Shown: positions 1 to 9,230, counted from the first letter of the stretch. The stretch is DNA of 64,000 bases from Anaeromyxobacter dehalogenans 2CP-1 (GCF_000022145.1 NC_011891.1:3268501-3332500), one strand, 5' to 3'. The notes: generated by a model not told the origin, from the letters alone. A program made the numbers and translations.

Positions 1-490
1 ACACCTCGGAGGCGAACCACAGCCGACCGGCGTGCTCGCAGAGGTAGAGCGGCCGGACGCCGACCCGGTCGCGCGCCAGCACCAGCCGCCGGCGCGCCGA
101 GTCCCACAGCGCCACCGCGAACTGGCCGTTGAAGCGCGCGAACGCGTCCTCGCCCCACGCCTCGAACGCGTGGACGATCACCTCGGTGTCGCTGCGCGTC
201 CGGAACCGGTGCCCGAGCGCGACGAGCTCCTCGCGCAGCTCCAGGTAGTTGAAGATCTCGCCGTTGAACGCGATCCACAGCGTGCCGTCCTCGTTGGAGA
301 GCGGCTGCTGCCCGGTGGCGAGGTCGATGATCGAGAGGCGCGCGTGGCCGAGGCCGGCGCGGGCGTCGCGGTACAGGCCGAACTCGTCGGGGCCGCGGTG
401 CCGCAGCGCGCCGGTCATCGCCTGGAGCTCGTCGAGCCCCGGCGGCGGGCTCCCGTCGCGCAGCGAGACGATGCCGGCGATGCCGCACAT
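1..490 (-). CDS. asnB: Asparagine synthase (glutamine-hydrolysing), N-terminal part, cut by window edge
   Basis: The visible 163 residues are a class II glutamine amidotransferase domain. The protein starts MCGIAGIVSLRDG, so the N-terminal nucleophile Cys2 is present, followed by RHRGPDEFG, FNGEIFNY and RSDTEVIVHAFE, all typical of AsnB. The C-terminal synthetase domain lies outside the window. The start codon is one base downstream of the stop of the NAD synthase gene, so the two are surely co-transcribed. In polysaccharide loci such AsnB paralogues often amidate a sugar carboxylate or another small molecule rather than make asparagine; exosortase-A loci carry one. The exact substrate cannot be read from the sequence. 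Confidence 0.93.
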   Translation of the reverse strand, partial: MCGIAGIVSLRDGSPPPGLDELQAMTGALRHRGPDEFGLYRDARAGLGHARLSIIDLATGQQPLSNEDGTLWIAFNGEIFNYLELREELVALGHRFRTRSDTEVIVHAFEAWGEDAFARFNGQFAVALWDSARRRLVLARDRVGVRPLYLCEHAGRLWFASEV

Positions 491-491
491 G

Positions 492-1463
492 TCAGCCCCG
501 CGGATCCGCCACGAGCAGCGGCGCCTGGTGCAGGTACCTGCTCACCCGGCGCTTCGCCTCGATGTCGCGGTAGACGCGCTCGACCTGCTCCGGCGTGAGG
601 CCCAGCACCGGCGCCACCTCGGCGGCCGGCGTGTCGTGCTCGTGCGCCCACAGGCACAGGTCCATCTCGCGGTACGGCAGCGCGAAGTAGAACTCCTCCT
701 GCGTCTGCGCCAGCGAGAACGTGTCGGTGGTGGGCGGCCGCCGGCGGATCTCCTCCGGCACGCCGAGGTGCTCGGCCAGCGCGTAGACCTGGGTCTTGTA
801 GAGGTGCGCGATGGGCTTGAAGTCCGCGGCGCCGTCGCCCTGCTTCACGAAGAAGCCCTGGTCGTACTCGAGCCGGTTGGGCGTCCCCGCCACCGCGTAG
901 TTCAGGCGATCGGCGTGGTAGTACTCCATCATCTTGCGCGTGCGCTGCTTGAAGTTCGTCGCCGCGACCATCTGCAGGTACGCCGCGGGCGGCATGCGCA
1001 CGGTCCGCTGGGTTCCTCGGGGATCCGACACGGTGAGGCTGGTGATGTTGAGCCGCTCGCCCTCCAGGAGCGAGGGGAGCGTGAGCTTGCAGCGCCAGCC
1101 GTCTCCGTACTCCGGCACCGCCATGCGGATCGCCTCGAGCTGGCGCGCATAGCAGCCCAGCCCCTCCAGCGCCGGGGCGATGTCCTCCACCACGTGCCGG
1201 ATGCCGAGGTGGGCGGCCAGCATGCGGCCCAGCCGCAGCGCGTCGCCGGACGAGTCGCGCTCCGGCATGAGCAGGCCCACCACCCGATCCGCGCCGAGCG
1301 CGCGGACGCAGAGCGAGGCGACCACCGAGCTGTCGATGCCCCCGGACATCCCGACGACCGCGCCACGGCGACGCAGGGTCCCCAGGACCTGCTCGCGGAT
1401 GCTCCCCTCGATCCGCTCGGAGACGAGCGGCGCGTCGATCTTCAGGACGTCTCTGGTGAACAT
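492..1463 (-). CDS. nadE: NH3-dependent NAD(+) synthase-like protein
   Basis: A 323-residue ATP-pyrophosphatase-fold protein. The PP-loop SGGIDSS lies at residues 40-46. The signature GTPNRLEYDQGFF, then KQGDGAADFKPI and HLYKTQVYALAEHLG, is characteristic of NadE, which adenylates deamido-NAD and replaces the carboxylate with an amide using ammonia. It is longer than the usual bacterial NadE (about 275) because of an extra segment around residues 130-165. There is no nitrilase domain, so the ammonia must come from elsewhere; the AsnB-type amidotransferase encoded one base downstream is a possible donor (inference). It could be a second, pathway-specific copy acting on a polysaccharide intermediate. 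Confidence 0.85.
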   Translation of the reverse strand: MFTRDVLKIDAPLVSERIEGSIREQVLGTLRRRGAVVGMSGGIDSSVVASLCVRALGADRVVGLLMPERDSSGDALRLGRMLAAHLGIRHVVEDIAPALEGLGCYARQLEAIRMAVPEYGDGWRCKLTLPSLLEGERLNITSLTVSDPRGTQRTVRMPPAAYLQMVAATNFKQRTRKMMEYYHADRLNYAVAGTPNRLEYDQGFFVKQGDGAADFKPIAHLYKTQVYALAEHLGVPEEIRRRPPTTDTFSLAQTQEEFYFALPYREMDLCLWAHEHDTPAAEVAPVLGLTPEQVERVYRDIEAKRRVSRYLHQAPLLVADPRG

Positions 1464-1691
1464 GTTCCCCCGACCGCGACTATCGCGCCTGCGGGGCGCG
1501 GCATGGCAGTCCCACGTTGACGGGTGCCCCCCGGCGCCGAAGTCGGGATTCTAGGCTCGATCCCCCCGCCGCTCCCGCGGGATGGCGGGGCTTCCATGAG
1601 CACGGGACGCCGCGCGGCATTGCGCGCGCGGCCGCGTGGGGGTACCGATGGTGGCGCGGTGCGGGTCTGGCGACCAGGGGTGGGCGCTGCC

Positions 1692-3263
1692 GTGCGATCT
1701 CCGTTCCTACACGACTGGCTGTTCGCGCACGCCGAGCGGCGCCCCGAGGCGCCGGCGGTGGCGACGCCCTCCATGCGCGTGACGTACGGCGAGCTCGCCG
1801 GGCGCGTGCGCGCGCTCGCGGGCCACCTCGCGGCCCGGGGCGTACGTCCCGGCGACCGGGTCGTGCTCGCGCTGCCGAACCTTCCGGCGACCGTCGCGGC
1901 GGGGCTCGCCGTGAACGCGCTCGGCGCCACCACCGTCGAGGTGAACCGGGAGTGGTCGCCGGAGATCCTCGGGCGCATCCTCGCGCAGACCCGGACGCGC
2001 CACGCGCTGGTCTGGGGTCGCGACGCACGGACGTGGGGTGGGCTCTGCCGGAGCCACCCGCTCGAGCGACTCTGGGTCGTGCACCCCGGCGCCCCGCCGG
2101 CGGCGCTCCTCGACGCGCTCGGCGGCACCCCTGCGACCTGGGTGATCGAGGACGGCCGGGTGGATCCGGCCGAGGGTGCGGCGCCGCCCCCGCCCTCCCC
2201 GGCGCTCTCGCCCGACCAGCCCGCGCTCGTCCTCTACACCTCCGGCAGCACCGGCCAGCCGCGCGGCGTGGTGCAGACGTTCCGGAACGTGGACGCGAAC
2301 TCGCGCTCCATCGTCCAGTACCTCGAGCTCGGCGAGTCCGACCGCGCGCTGCTGATCCTCCCGCTCTACTACTGCTACGGGCGCAGCGTGCTGCAGACGC
2401 ACCTGCTGGCCGGCGGCTCAATGTTCCTGGACGGCCGCTTCGCGTTCCCGCGCGTGGTCCTCGAGGCCATGACCGGCGAGGGCTGCACCGGCTTCGCCGG
2501 CGTCCCGCTCACGTTCGAGATCATCCGCCGCCAGGTGGACGTCGCGTCCATGCGCTTCCCCACCCTGCGCTACCTGACGCAGGCCGGCGGCGCGATGGCG
2601 CCGGACACGGTCGCCTGGGTGCGCAACGCGTTCCAGCCCGCGCGGCTGTTCGTCATGTACGGGCAGACCGAGGCGACCGCGCGGCTCGCCTACCTGCCGC
2701 CGGAGCGTGGCGAGGAGAAGCTCGGCTCGATGGGCGTCGCCATCCCGGGCGTCGAGCTCCGGGTGGTGGACGACGGCGGCCGGGAGCTGGCCACCGGCGA
2801 GACCGGCCACCTGGTGGCGCGCGGCGACAACGTGACGCTCGGTTACCTGGACGAGCCCGAGGAGACCGCCGCCATCCTGCACGACGGGTGGCTGTGGACG
2901 GGCGACCTCGCCTCGCGCGACGCGGACGGCTTCTTCTTCCACCGCGGCCGGTCGAAGGAGATCCTCAAGGTCGGCGGGCACCGCGTGAGCCCGATCGAGA
3001 TCGAGCACGCGGTGGCCCGCCACCCCGACGTCGCCGAGGCGGCGGTCGTCGGGGTGCAGGACGCGCTGATGGGCGAGCTGCCGGTGGCGTTCGTGGTGCC
3101 GCGCCCCGGCGCGTCGCCGACCGAGGACGACCTGCGCCGCTTCTGCCGCGAGCACCTGCCGGCGTACCAGGTCCCGGTGCGCTTCACGTTCGTGGACGCG
3201 CTGCCGCGGAACGAGTCGGGGAAGCTGCTGCGTGCGGAGCTGGCGCGGAGGACGGGGCCGTGA
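1692..3263 (+). CDS. Acyl-CoA synthetase / AMP-dependent ligase (ANL superfamily)
   Basis: Class I adenylate-forming enzyme, about 523 residues. The P-loop-like motif LYTSGSTGQPRG is near residue 183, the YGQTEATAR motif near 322, the ATP-ribose-binding WTGDLASRD near 400, the hinge HRGRSKEILKVGGHR just after, and the catalytic Lys in NESGKLLR near 510. It would activate a carboxylate as an acyl-AMP and then usually a CoA thioester. The GTG at 1692 is chosen because similarity begins at SPFLHDWLFAHAERRP; an in-frame ATG at 1596 would add an implausible Arg-rich leader. Its stop overlaps the start of the next gene. Exosortase-A polysaccharide loci carry a ligase of this kind, which fits the neighbouring AsnB and hydrolase genes. 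Confidence 0.88.
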   Translation: MRSPFLHDWLFAHAERRPEAPAVATPSMRVTYGELAGRVRALAGHLAARGVRPGDRVVLALPNLPATVAAGLAVNALGATTVEVNREWSPEILGRILAQTRTRHALVWGRDARTWGGLCRSHPLERLWVVHPGAPPAALLDALGGTPATWVIEDGRVDPAEGAAPPPPSPALSPDQPALVLYTSGSTGQPRGVVQTFRNVDANSRSIVQYLELGESDRALLILPLYYCYGRSVLQTHLLAGGSMFLDGRFAFPRVVLEAMTGEGCTGFAGVPLTFEIIRRQVDVASMRFPTLRYLTQAGGAMAPDTVAWVRNAFQPARLFVMYGQTEATARLAYLPPERGEEKLGSMGVAIPGVELRVVDDGGRELATGETGHLVARGDNVTLGYLDEPEETAAILHDGWLWTGDLASRDADGFFFHRGRSKEILKVGGHRVSPIEIEHAVARHPDVAEAAVVGVQDALMGELPVAFVVPRPGASPTEDDLRRFCREHLPAYQVPVRFTFVDALPRNESGKLLRAELARRTGP

Positions 3264-4411
3264 GGCGGATCGCGATGGTCGGGCACGGAGACTACTCCGC
3301 CGCGCTCGAGCTCATCGCGCGCGGCGAGCCCGAGCCGTACTTCGGCATGGCCTACACCCTCCGGACGCTCGACGCGCTGTTCGAGGGCGATCCTCACCTG
3401 GTCGTCAGCCTGAACGCGCCCGCCTATCGAGAGCGGCGGGGAGCGGGCGAGCTCGTGGGGCTGCCGGTGCGCGCGCTGCCGCGCCCGCTGCCATCCACGA
3501 TCGCGATGGCGCTCTGGGGCCGCCGGATCGTCCGGGAGCTCGAGCGCTTCCGTCCCACCCACCTCCTGCTCCGCACGGGCGGCATCCTGGCCTGGCAGGT
3601 GCTCCGGTACAGCGTCGCGCGCGGCGTCGGCACGCTCGTCGTCTTCGCCAACACCTTCGACGACCCCGACGCCAAGAACCGCTTCGTGAGCCGGAGGCTG
3701 GCCCCGCTGCTCAACGACCGCAGCGTGTTCCTCGTCGGGAACCACAAGGCCCCGGCCACCTCGTCGATGGCGCGGTTCGGCATCGACCCGCGGAAGTCGA
3801 TCGCGTGGGACTGGCCGGGCACGCGCCATCCGCGAGACTCGCCGGCGAAGACCCTGAAGCCGGGCGCGCCCTGGCGCGTCGCGTACGTGGGCGCGATGAC
3901 GGAGAAGAAGGGCGTCGGGGACCTGCTGGAGGGGATGCGCCTCCTGCACGCGCGAGGACGGCCCGTGCGTCTCACCGCGGTGGGCAGCGGCGCCGATCTC
4001 GAGGCGCTGCGCGCTCGCGCGAAGTCCCTGCCACCGGGTCTCGCGACGTTCCCCGGCCCAGTAGGAAACGAGGAGGCGTTCCGCCTGATGCTGGACAGCA
4101 CGCTCGTGTGCGTGCCGACACGGCCGGAGTTCACCGAGGGCATGCCCCTGACGCTGACCGAGGCCCTCGCGAGCCGGACGCCGGTGGTCGCCTCGGACCA
4201 CCCGGTGTTCACGCAGGCCTTCGTCGACGGCCGCGGCCTCCGCTTCTTCCGGGCCAGGTCGCCGGCCTCGCTCGCCGACGCGATCGAGACGGTGCTGTCG
4301 GATCCCGCGGAGTACGCGCGCCTCTCCCGGACCACCGCGGACGCCTATGCGACGGTCGAGTGCCCGACCTCGTTCGGCGATCTCGTCCAGCGCTGGAAGC
4401 GATCGTTCTGA
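3260..4411 (+). CDS. Glycosyltransferase, GT4-like
   Basis: A 383-residue cytosolic GT-B glycosyltransferase. The GTG start (3260-3262) overlaps the TGA of the acyl ligase (3261-3263), so the pair is translationally coupled. The C-terminal half shows the donor-binding half-domain: VAYVGAMTEKKGVGDLLEGM, then PTRPEFTEGMPLTLTEALAS with the E-x7-E type pattern, then TPVVASDHPVF. The N-terminal acceptor domain is divergent. Presumed role: transfer of one sugar during repeat-unit assembly on a lipid carrier. Donor and linkage cannot be deduced. Confidence 0.85.
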   Translation: MRRIAMVGHGDYSAALELIARGEPEPYFGMAYTLRTLDALFEGDPHLVVSLNAPAYRERRGAGELVGLPVRALPRPLPSTIAMALWGRRIVRELERFRPTHLLLRTGGILAWQVLRYSVARGVGTLVVFANTFDDPDAKNRFVSRRLAPLLNDRSVFLVGNHKAPATSSMARFGIDPRKSIAWDWPGTRHPRDSPAKTLKPGAPWRVAYVGAMTEKKGVGDLLEGMRLLHARGRPVRLTAVGSGADLEALRARAKSLPPGLATFPGPVGNEEAFRLMLDSTLVCVPTRPEFTEGMPLTLTEALASRTPVVASDHPVFTQAFVDGRGLRFFRARSPASLADAIETVLSDPAEYARLSRTTADAYATVECPTSFGDLVQRWKRSF

Positions 4412-4414
4412 CGG

Positions 4415-4447
4415 CGATGCCGTCCCCCGAGCTGGAGGACGGCATCG
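4415..4447. terminator. Inverted repeat between convergent genes, possible bidirectional terminator
   Basis: A perfect 11-bp stem (4415-4425 with 4437-4447) and an 11-nt loop, placed just after the stop of the glycosyltransferase gene and 31 bp from the end of the convergent beta-helix gene. There is no T-tract on either side, so termination strength is uncertain. Confidence 0.5.
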
Positions 4448-4477
4448 GTCAGGCAGCAGCCGGCGCCCGGGTCGGGC

Positions 4478-6541
4478 TCAGCGTGACTCGAAGGCTCCGA
4501 CGTCCAGCCCCGCACCCCGCGGCCGCGGCGCGAGCAGGTAGTCGCCCCGGACGTCGGACAGGTTCAGGCCTGCGTCCACCGCCGGAGAGCCGACCGGCAG
4601 CGTGAAGTCCCCGCCCCCGGGGTTCGCGAGCGCCGACAGGCCGACCACCAGGTTGACGTCTTCCGCCCAGCCGGCGCCGCGCGTCCCCTGGACGAGGCTG
4701 ATGTTCCCGGTCGAGTCGGCGGCGTACAGGTTGTTCCGGAGCCGGAGGTTGGTCGTCGTCGAGTTGGTCCGGATGAGCCCGGAGCCGCCGCTGGCCGACC
4801 CGTTGTAGAACGTGTTGTTGTAGATGCGGATGTCCGAGGGCGCAGGGACGACGCTGTTGCGCTGCTCCCACAGGATCGAGGTCACGCCGGACGCGAGCGT
4901 GTCGTCGAAGACGTTGTTGCGGACCATGGCGTGGCTCGACTCCGTCTCGATGTCCGCGACCAGCGACGCCGACCCGCCGAACCGGTTTCGCTCGAGCACC
5001 AGGTGCGAGACGGGACCGTTCTCGTTCGCCACGCTGCTGGCCGAGCCGATCGAGACCGTCCACTGGGACGTGCCGCTCGCCTGGAACACGTTGTCGTTGA
5101 TGGAGACCCACCGCGTCTCGGGGCGGCCGTCGTTCAGCTGCGGCCCGTGCAGCTTGAGCGCGTGGCGCTGTCCTCCGGGGCGCAGGAACTGGTTGTTCGA
5201 GATCACGGCCTTGTGCGCCTGCCATACCCGGCACACGTGCGTCTGGCCGGGATCGCTCGCGACGTTTCCGAGGAGTGCGATCCTCCGGCCGCCCAGGTAC
5301 ATCCCGTACCCGCCGTTGTTCGGGGACTCGCTGTCCACGATGAACATGCCGTCGTGGGGCGTCGCGTAGATCGGCGTCCAGTCTCCCCATCCGAGCCCGA
5401 CGTAGAAGTTGCTGGCACGCAGCCGCAGGACGAGCAGGTTCACGCCCTGATGCGAGACGTCCGGCCCGATGGGCCCGGTCGCGGTCGACGGGTTCGCACC
5501 GCGCATGTCGAGATCCATGATGCGCCAGTCGGCGCCCGTTCCCCGCGGGCTGAAGACGTTCCCATCCCCCAGGTCCGCGACGTTGATGACCGGGCGGTTG
5601 CCCGAGCCATACGCACCGATGATCCCGGGGCCGGGCTTGGTGATCGCGTAGATGGAGGAGGCGGAGAACGTGTCGCCCCGCCGGAAGAGGACCTGCACCG
5701 GACCGCTGGCGGCCAGCGCGGCCGTCATCGCGCGATTGACCGTCTGGAAGGGCGTGGACTGCGACGTGCCGTTGTTCGAGTCGCTGCCGTTCGCGGCGAC
5801 GAAGAACGTCGTGCCGCTGAACGCCGAGACGTTGATGGTCTGGGTGTAGGTCCGCGTGACCCCGGCGGTGTCCACGACGGTGAGCGACACGGTGTACGTG
5901 CCGGGGTTCTCGAAGACGTGGGCGGCCGTGTACCCGGTCGCCGCGTTCTTCGACTTCCCGGTCGTGCTCCAGTTTCCGGAGCCCGGGTCACCGAAGCTCC
6001 ACGTGTACTGGGCGCCCTCGAGGTCGGCGGGCTGGTACACGTTGCTGGCCCAGTTGAAGGGCGAGGCGCTGCCGGTGGGCGTGGTGTCGACCGCGTCGAA
6101 GAACACCGCCAGCGGCGCGACGCCGGAGGTCCGGTGCGCCGCCGTCATCGTCGAGCCGTCCGGCGGCGGCGGGGGGGCCGTCGAGACGGTGACGGTGGCG
6201 CTGGCGCTCAGGGACGGGTTCGCGACGCTGGTCGCGACGACCCGGTACGTGCCGGTGCTCGAGGGGGCGGTGTAGAAGCCATCGGCGCTGATCGTGCCGC
6301 CGTTCGTCCCGTCCGCGATCGACCAGGTGACCCCGGGGTTCGCATATCCCGTCACGTTCGCCTGGAACGTGAGGCTCTGCTCGGGGTAGACCGTGGCCGC
6401 GCCCGGGGAGACGGTGACACCCGGCGCCTGTCCAGCAGGGTCTTCGAAGGTGGAGTTGGTGCCGGAACAGCCCAGAGCCAGCATGGAGGCGATGGCCAGC
6501 GCGGCCGCCGCCGTTCCCTTCGAGACAGGCTGGAAGTGCAT
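4478..6541 (-). CDS. Exported lipoprotein with Ig-like, PKD and right-handed beta-helix domains
   Basis: A 687-residue surface lipoprotein. The signal peptide ends in the lipobox LALGC with the lipidated Cys at residue 25. Residues about 40-122 look like a bacterial Ig-like domain. Residues about 130-238 form a PKD-like domain opening with SGVAPLAVFFDAVDT. Residues about 245-680 are Asn- and Gly-rich repeats (RIYNNTFYNG, MVRNNVFDD and similar) typical of a parallel beta-helix of the pectate-lyase type. It is a clear paralogue of the protein at 23384-25144, sharing IYATPHDG, RVWQAHKAVI and RHALKLHGP. It probably binds or trims the exopolysaccharide, but no catalytic residues can be assigned. 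It sits inside the polysaccharide locus in the orientation opposite to the glycosyltransferase before it. Confidence 0.85.
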   Translation of the reverse strand: MHFQPVSKGTAAAALAIASMLALGCSGTNSTFEDPAGQAPGVTVSPGAATVYPEQSLTFQANVTGYANPGVTWSIADGTNGGTISADGFYTAPSSTGTYRVVATSVANPSLSASATVTVSTAPPPPPDGSTMTAAHRTSGVAPLAVFFDAVDTTPTGSASPFNWASNVYQPADLEGAQYTWSFGDPGSGNWSTTGKSKNAATGYTAAHVFENPGTYTVSLTVVDTAGVTRTYTQTINVSAFSGTTFFVAANGSDSNNGTSQSTPFQTVNRAMTAALAASGPVQVLFRRGDTFSASSIYAITKPGPGIIGAYGSGNRPVINVADLGDGNVFSPRGTGADWRIMDLDMRGANPSTATGPIGPDVSHQGVNLLVLRLRASNFYVGLGWGDWTPIYATPHDGMFIVDSESPNNGGYGMYLGGRRIALLGNVASDPGQTHVCRVWQAHKAVISNNQFLRPGGQRHALKLHGPQLNDGRPETRWVSINDNVFQASGTSQWTVSIGSASSVANENGPVSHLVLERNRFGGSASLVADIETESSHAMVRNNVFDDTLASGVTSILWEQRNSVVPAPSDIRIYNNTFYNGSASGGSGLIRTNSTTTNLRLRNNLYAADSTGNISLVQGTRGAGWAEDVNLVVGLSALANPGGGDFTLPVGSPAVDAGLNLSDVRGDYLLAPRPRGAGLDVGAFESR

Positions 6542-6687
6542 CGGTGGGTCTCTCCTTGATCGGTGTCTACGAGGCTGTCCCTTATAAACACGACACCGAC
6601 AGGGAGACCATTACCGGACCTGACTAGGCTAAGGGTCTTGTGAGGTTGTGGACGGACATGTAGGCATACGCTCACCGTGATGGTCCT

Positions 6688-7338
6688 TCAGCCTCGCGCG
6701 CCCGGAGCCCGCGGCGTCGCGGCCGCCAGCGGCGCCCCGTCCCGGAGGCGGATCTCCTTCGCTGGAACGCCCGCCACGATCGCCATCGGCCGCACGTCCT
6801 TGGTGACCACGCTGTTCGCGGCGACGACCGCACCGGCGCCGATGCTGACGCCCTTCAGCACCACCGCGCCGCGGCCGATCCAGGCGCCCTCGCCGATGTG
6901 GATCGGGCGGGATGTGTGCGGTTGTGTGCGGACGAGCCCGTCCGCGGCCAGGCCATGATCGGCGTCGCGGATGCTGACGTACTCCGCGATGAGCGCGTCA
7001 CGCCCGATCGAGATCTCGGAGTACGCCACGATGAACGCTCCGGCGTTGATCCGGACGTGCGCGCCGAGCTGGATCCTCCCCCCCTCGCAGGTCTCGAGGA
7101 ACACCCGGCGGCCGAGGCGGCAGTGCTCGCCGAGCTCCAGGCGCAGCCGCCCGCCCGTCTCCACCGCTCCATCGAACTGGGTGGTGACGGGTACCGTCCC
7201 GTCCACGCGCGCGCGAAGCCGCGCGAGCCGCCAGAGCCGCTGGAGCGGCGCCGCCGCGGGCTCCGCCACGCGAAGGAGCACCGCGAGCAGCGTCGCGATG
7301 CCGCCGACCATCCCGACCGCCAGATGCCTTGCCGCCAT
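6688..7338 (-). CDS. Hexapeptide-repeat (left-handed beta-helix) acyltransferase
   Basis: A 216-residue protein with an N-terminal hydrophobic segment (about residues 5-25) followed by a LbH acyltransferase of the maltose/galactoside O-acetyltransferase (WcaF/NodL) type. The [LIV]-G-x4 hexapeptide repeats include IQLGAHVRINAGAF, IHIGEGAWIGRGAVV and GVSIGAGAVVAANSVVTKDV, then the usual ending PMAIVAGVPAKEIR. It probably O- or N-acetylates a sugar of the repeat unit. The ATG at 7338 is chosen because the hydrophobic anchor and the family similarity begin there; the open frame upstream is non-coding. It ends 146 bp before the start of the beta-helix lipoprotein gene, on the same strand. Confidence 0.85.
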   Translation of the reverse strand: MAARHLAVGMVGGIATLLAVLLRVAEPAAAPLQRLWRLARLRARVDGTVPVTTQFDGAVETGGRLRLELGEHCRLGRRVFLETCEGGRIQLGAHVRINAGAFIVAYSEISIGRDALIAEYVSIRDADHGLAADGLVRTQPHTSRPIHIGEGAWIGRGAVVLKGVSIGAGAVVAANSVVTKDVRPMAIVAGVPAKEIRLRDGAPLAAATPRAPGARG

Positions 7339-7373
7339 GACTCCCCCAGGCGCGAGCCGCCGCCGCGAGCGCC

Positions 7374-8207
7374 TCAGCGCGCCGCCGCCGGGGCCGGCTC
7401 GCGCGGCACCGACGCGATCACCGACGCGAGGGCCCGGGCCGCGCGTGCCCGCCCCTCCGCGTTCAGGTGCCCGCCGTCGTCCGTGTACGCCGGCACGAGC
7501 GACGGGACGGCCCCGCCCTGCCAGGCGGACGTCTCCGCGCTCCCGTCCGGGCGCGTGGACTCCACGCGCGCGAGGTCGAACAGCGGCGCCTTCCCGCCGT
7601 ACTCCCGACGCATGAGCGCGTTGAACTCCTCGCGGCGCGCGTTGTGCTGCGTCCCCCACCGCGGCTTGCCCAGGAGCTCCTTCGCCCACCCGCGCACGCC
7701 GCCCTCGACGGTCTGGAGCGGGGCGGTCACGTGCACGAACGTCGTGGCCGGGCTCACCGCCTGGAGCTCCGCGATGGTCTTCCGGTAGGCGGCGAACAGG
7801 GACGCCACGTCGGTGTCGGCGTGGATGTCCACGTAGCAGAACTTGAGCAGCGCCACCTCGGCCCCCGCGCCCTCGCCGCCGGGGGCGAGCGCGGCGGAGA
7901 AGCTCCGCAGCTTGCGCATGGGGTCGCCGTTCTCGGCGACCGCCTCGTGCGCGAAGGTGCCCGCGCCGACGCCGGGCGCGCGGGCCTCCACGATCCGGAG
8001 CGGCACGCCCTGCTGCGCGGCGAGATCCTGGAGCCCCTGGATGACGTTTCCGCCGACCGACTGGTGTCCGAAGAACACCCGCCGCTCCGAGACCGCCTGC
8101 AGATCGCGCCGCTCGCGCGGCTCGGCGCGCACGCGCGAGGCGACCGCCATGGCCGCGAACGCGACCAGGCCGAGGAGTGCGTGGACGGCGAGCGGCGGGG
8201 TCGTCAT
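7374..8207 (-). CDS. SGNH-hydrolase-like exported or membrane-anchored protein
   Basis: A 277-residue protein with a hydrophobic N-terminus (residues about 5-28: signal peptide or anchor). The mature part begins with RRVFFGHQSVGGNVIQG and ends with TDDGGHLNAEGRARAARAL. The latter resembles the D-x2-H catalytic block V of SGNH/GDSL esterases, but the N-terminal block I reads GHQSVG instead of GDS, so the nucleophile would be the Ser of HQS. It lies 36 bp upstream of the hexapeptide acyltransferase gene on the same strand, which suggests O-acetyl or other acyl-group metabolism of the polysaccharide. Function is not established. Confidence 0.65.
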   Translation of the reverse strand: MTTPPLAVHALLGLVAFAAMAVASRVRAEPRERRDLQAVSERRVFFGHQSVGGNVIQGLQDLAAQQGVPLRIVEARAPGVGAGTFAHEAVAENGDPMRKLRSFSAALAPGGEGAGAEVALLKFCYVDIHADTDVASLFAAYRKTIAELQAVSPATTFVHVTAPLQTVEGGVRGWAKELLGKPRWGTQHNARREEFNALMRREYGGKAPLFDLARVESTRPDGSAETSAWQGGAVPSLVPAYTDDGGHLNAEGRARAARALASVIASVPREPAPAAAR

Positions 8208-8237
8208 GGTCGTCCTCGGTCCGGCAGGAGGCAGGCG

Positions 8238-9230
8238 CTACGAGGCCGCTCGGAACGAGTCCGGGACCTCGCCGCGTGGATTCCACACCGACGCCTGGCG
8301 CGCGTCCAGCTCGGCGGTGGCGCGCCGCTTGCCCTTGAGCAGGCACTGGAGCTGGTAGCGCCGCAGGAAGCTGCGGAACGCCGCGTCGCCGTAGCGGGGC
8401 GCGCCGGCGAGGAGGCTCCGCAGGTAACCGTAGAGGATGGCGACGCCGCCGACCACCAGGGGCGGGCGGGTCATGCGGAACGCCGCGCTCGCCAGCAGCC
8501 ACAGCGGGCTCGTGCCCATGAAGTACTGGCCGGAGCCGTGCCGCGCCCGCCCGGTCCACCAGCTCTTGTGGCTGGTGCCCATCGGCCGGAGGTGCAGGAA
8601 GCGCAGCTCGGGCTCGTCCCACGAGGTCGCGATCCAGCCTCGCTGGCGGCAGCGGTGCGTGTCGATCCCGTCCCACATCACCGCGCGGACGAAGCCGCCG
8701 ATCTGCCGGAAGCACGAGACCCGGTAGAACTTGCTCGCGCCCACCGAGACGTCGTCGCCGATCCGCTCCGAGACGAGGCGCGGGTCCGCGCCGAGCGGGA
8801 ACGGCATGGGCGTGCCCGCGTCCCCGCGCACGTAGTACGCCTTGCCGGAGCAGGTGCCGAGGCGTGGCTGCGCCTCCATCCGGTCCATCAGCGCGGCGAA
8901 GTAGCCGGGCGGCAGGTCGAGGTCGAGATCGAGCTTGCAGACGTAGTCGAACGCGTCGAGGTCCACCGTCTCGAGGCCGGCGTCGAACGCCTCGATCACC
9001 CCGCCGCCCACCTTCCGGTCCCCCCGGTCGGCGCGGCGGAGCACCCGGATCCAGGGGACGCGCGCGGCATACTCGGCGAGGATGGCGGGGGTCTCGTCCT
9101 TCGAGCCGTCGTCCACGATCACCCAGAGCGCGGGCGGCTCGGTCTGGGCGATGACGGAGTCGAGGGTCCGGCGCGCGAACCGGGCCTCGTCGCGGCAGGG
9201 CGTGATCACACAGTACGGTCGCGGGGTCAT
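8238..9230 (-). CDS. Glycosyltransferase family 2
   Basis: A 330-residue GT-A fold enzyme. It begins YCVITPCRDEARFARRTLDS, then WVIVDDGSKDETPAIL with the nucleotide-binding Asp residues, followed by CKLDLDLDLPPGYF (DXD equivalent) and an acceptor region with WDGIDTHRCRQRGW. The start at 9230 puts the beta-strand of the Rossmann-like core at residues 5-10; an open extension upstream is Arg-rich and non-coding. A hydrophobic stretch (about residues 255-275, LVVGGVAILYGYLRSLL) may touch the membrane. First gene of a minus-strand run with the SGNH-like and hexapeptide acyltransferase genes; divergent from the hydrolase gene at 9399. Confidence 0.88.
   Translation of the reverse strand: MTPRPYCVITPCRDEARFARRTLDSVIAQTEPPALWVIVDDGSKDETPAILAEYAARVPWIRVLRRADRGDRKVGGGVIEAFDAGLETVDLDAFDYVCKLDLDLDLPPGYFAALMDRMEAQPRLGTCSGKAYYVRGDAGTPMPFPLGADPRLVSERIGDDVSVGASKFYRVSCFRQIGGFVRAVMWDGIDTHRCRQRGWIATSWDEPELRFLHLRPMGTSHKSWWTGRARHGSGQYFMGTSPLWLLASAAFRMTRPPLVVGGVAILYGYLRSLLAGAPRYGDAAFRSFLRRYQLQCLLKGKRRATAELDARQASVWNPRGEVPDSFRAAS

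Noticed and set aside
1517-4411. One continuous 964-codon frame across the acyl ligase and glycosyltransferase genes
   Set aside because: Similarity shows the ligase in another frame up to 3263; the glycosyltransferase begins at GTG 3260. The upstream part of the long frame is Arg-rich antisense-type translation typical of high GC.
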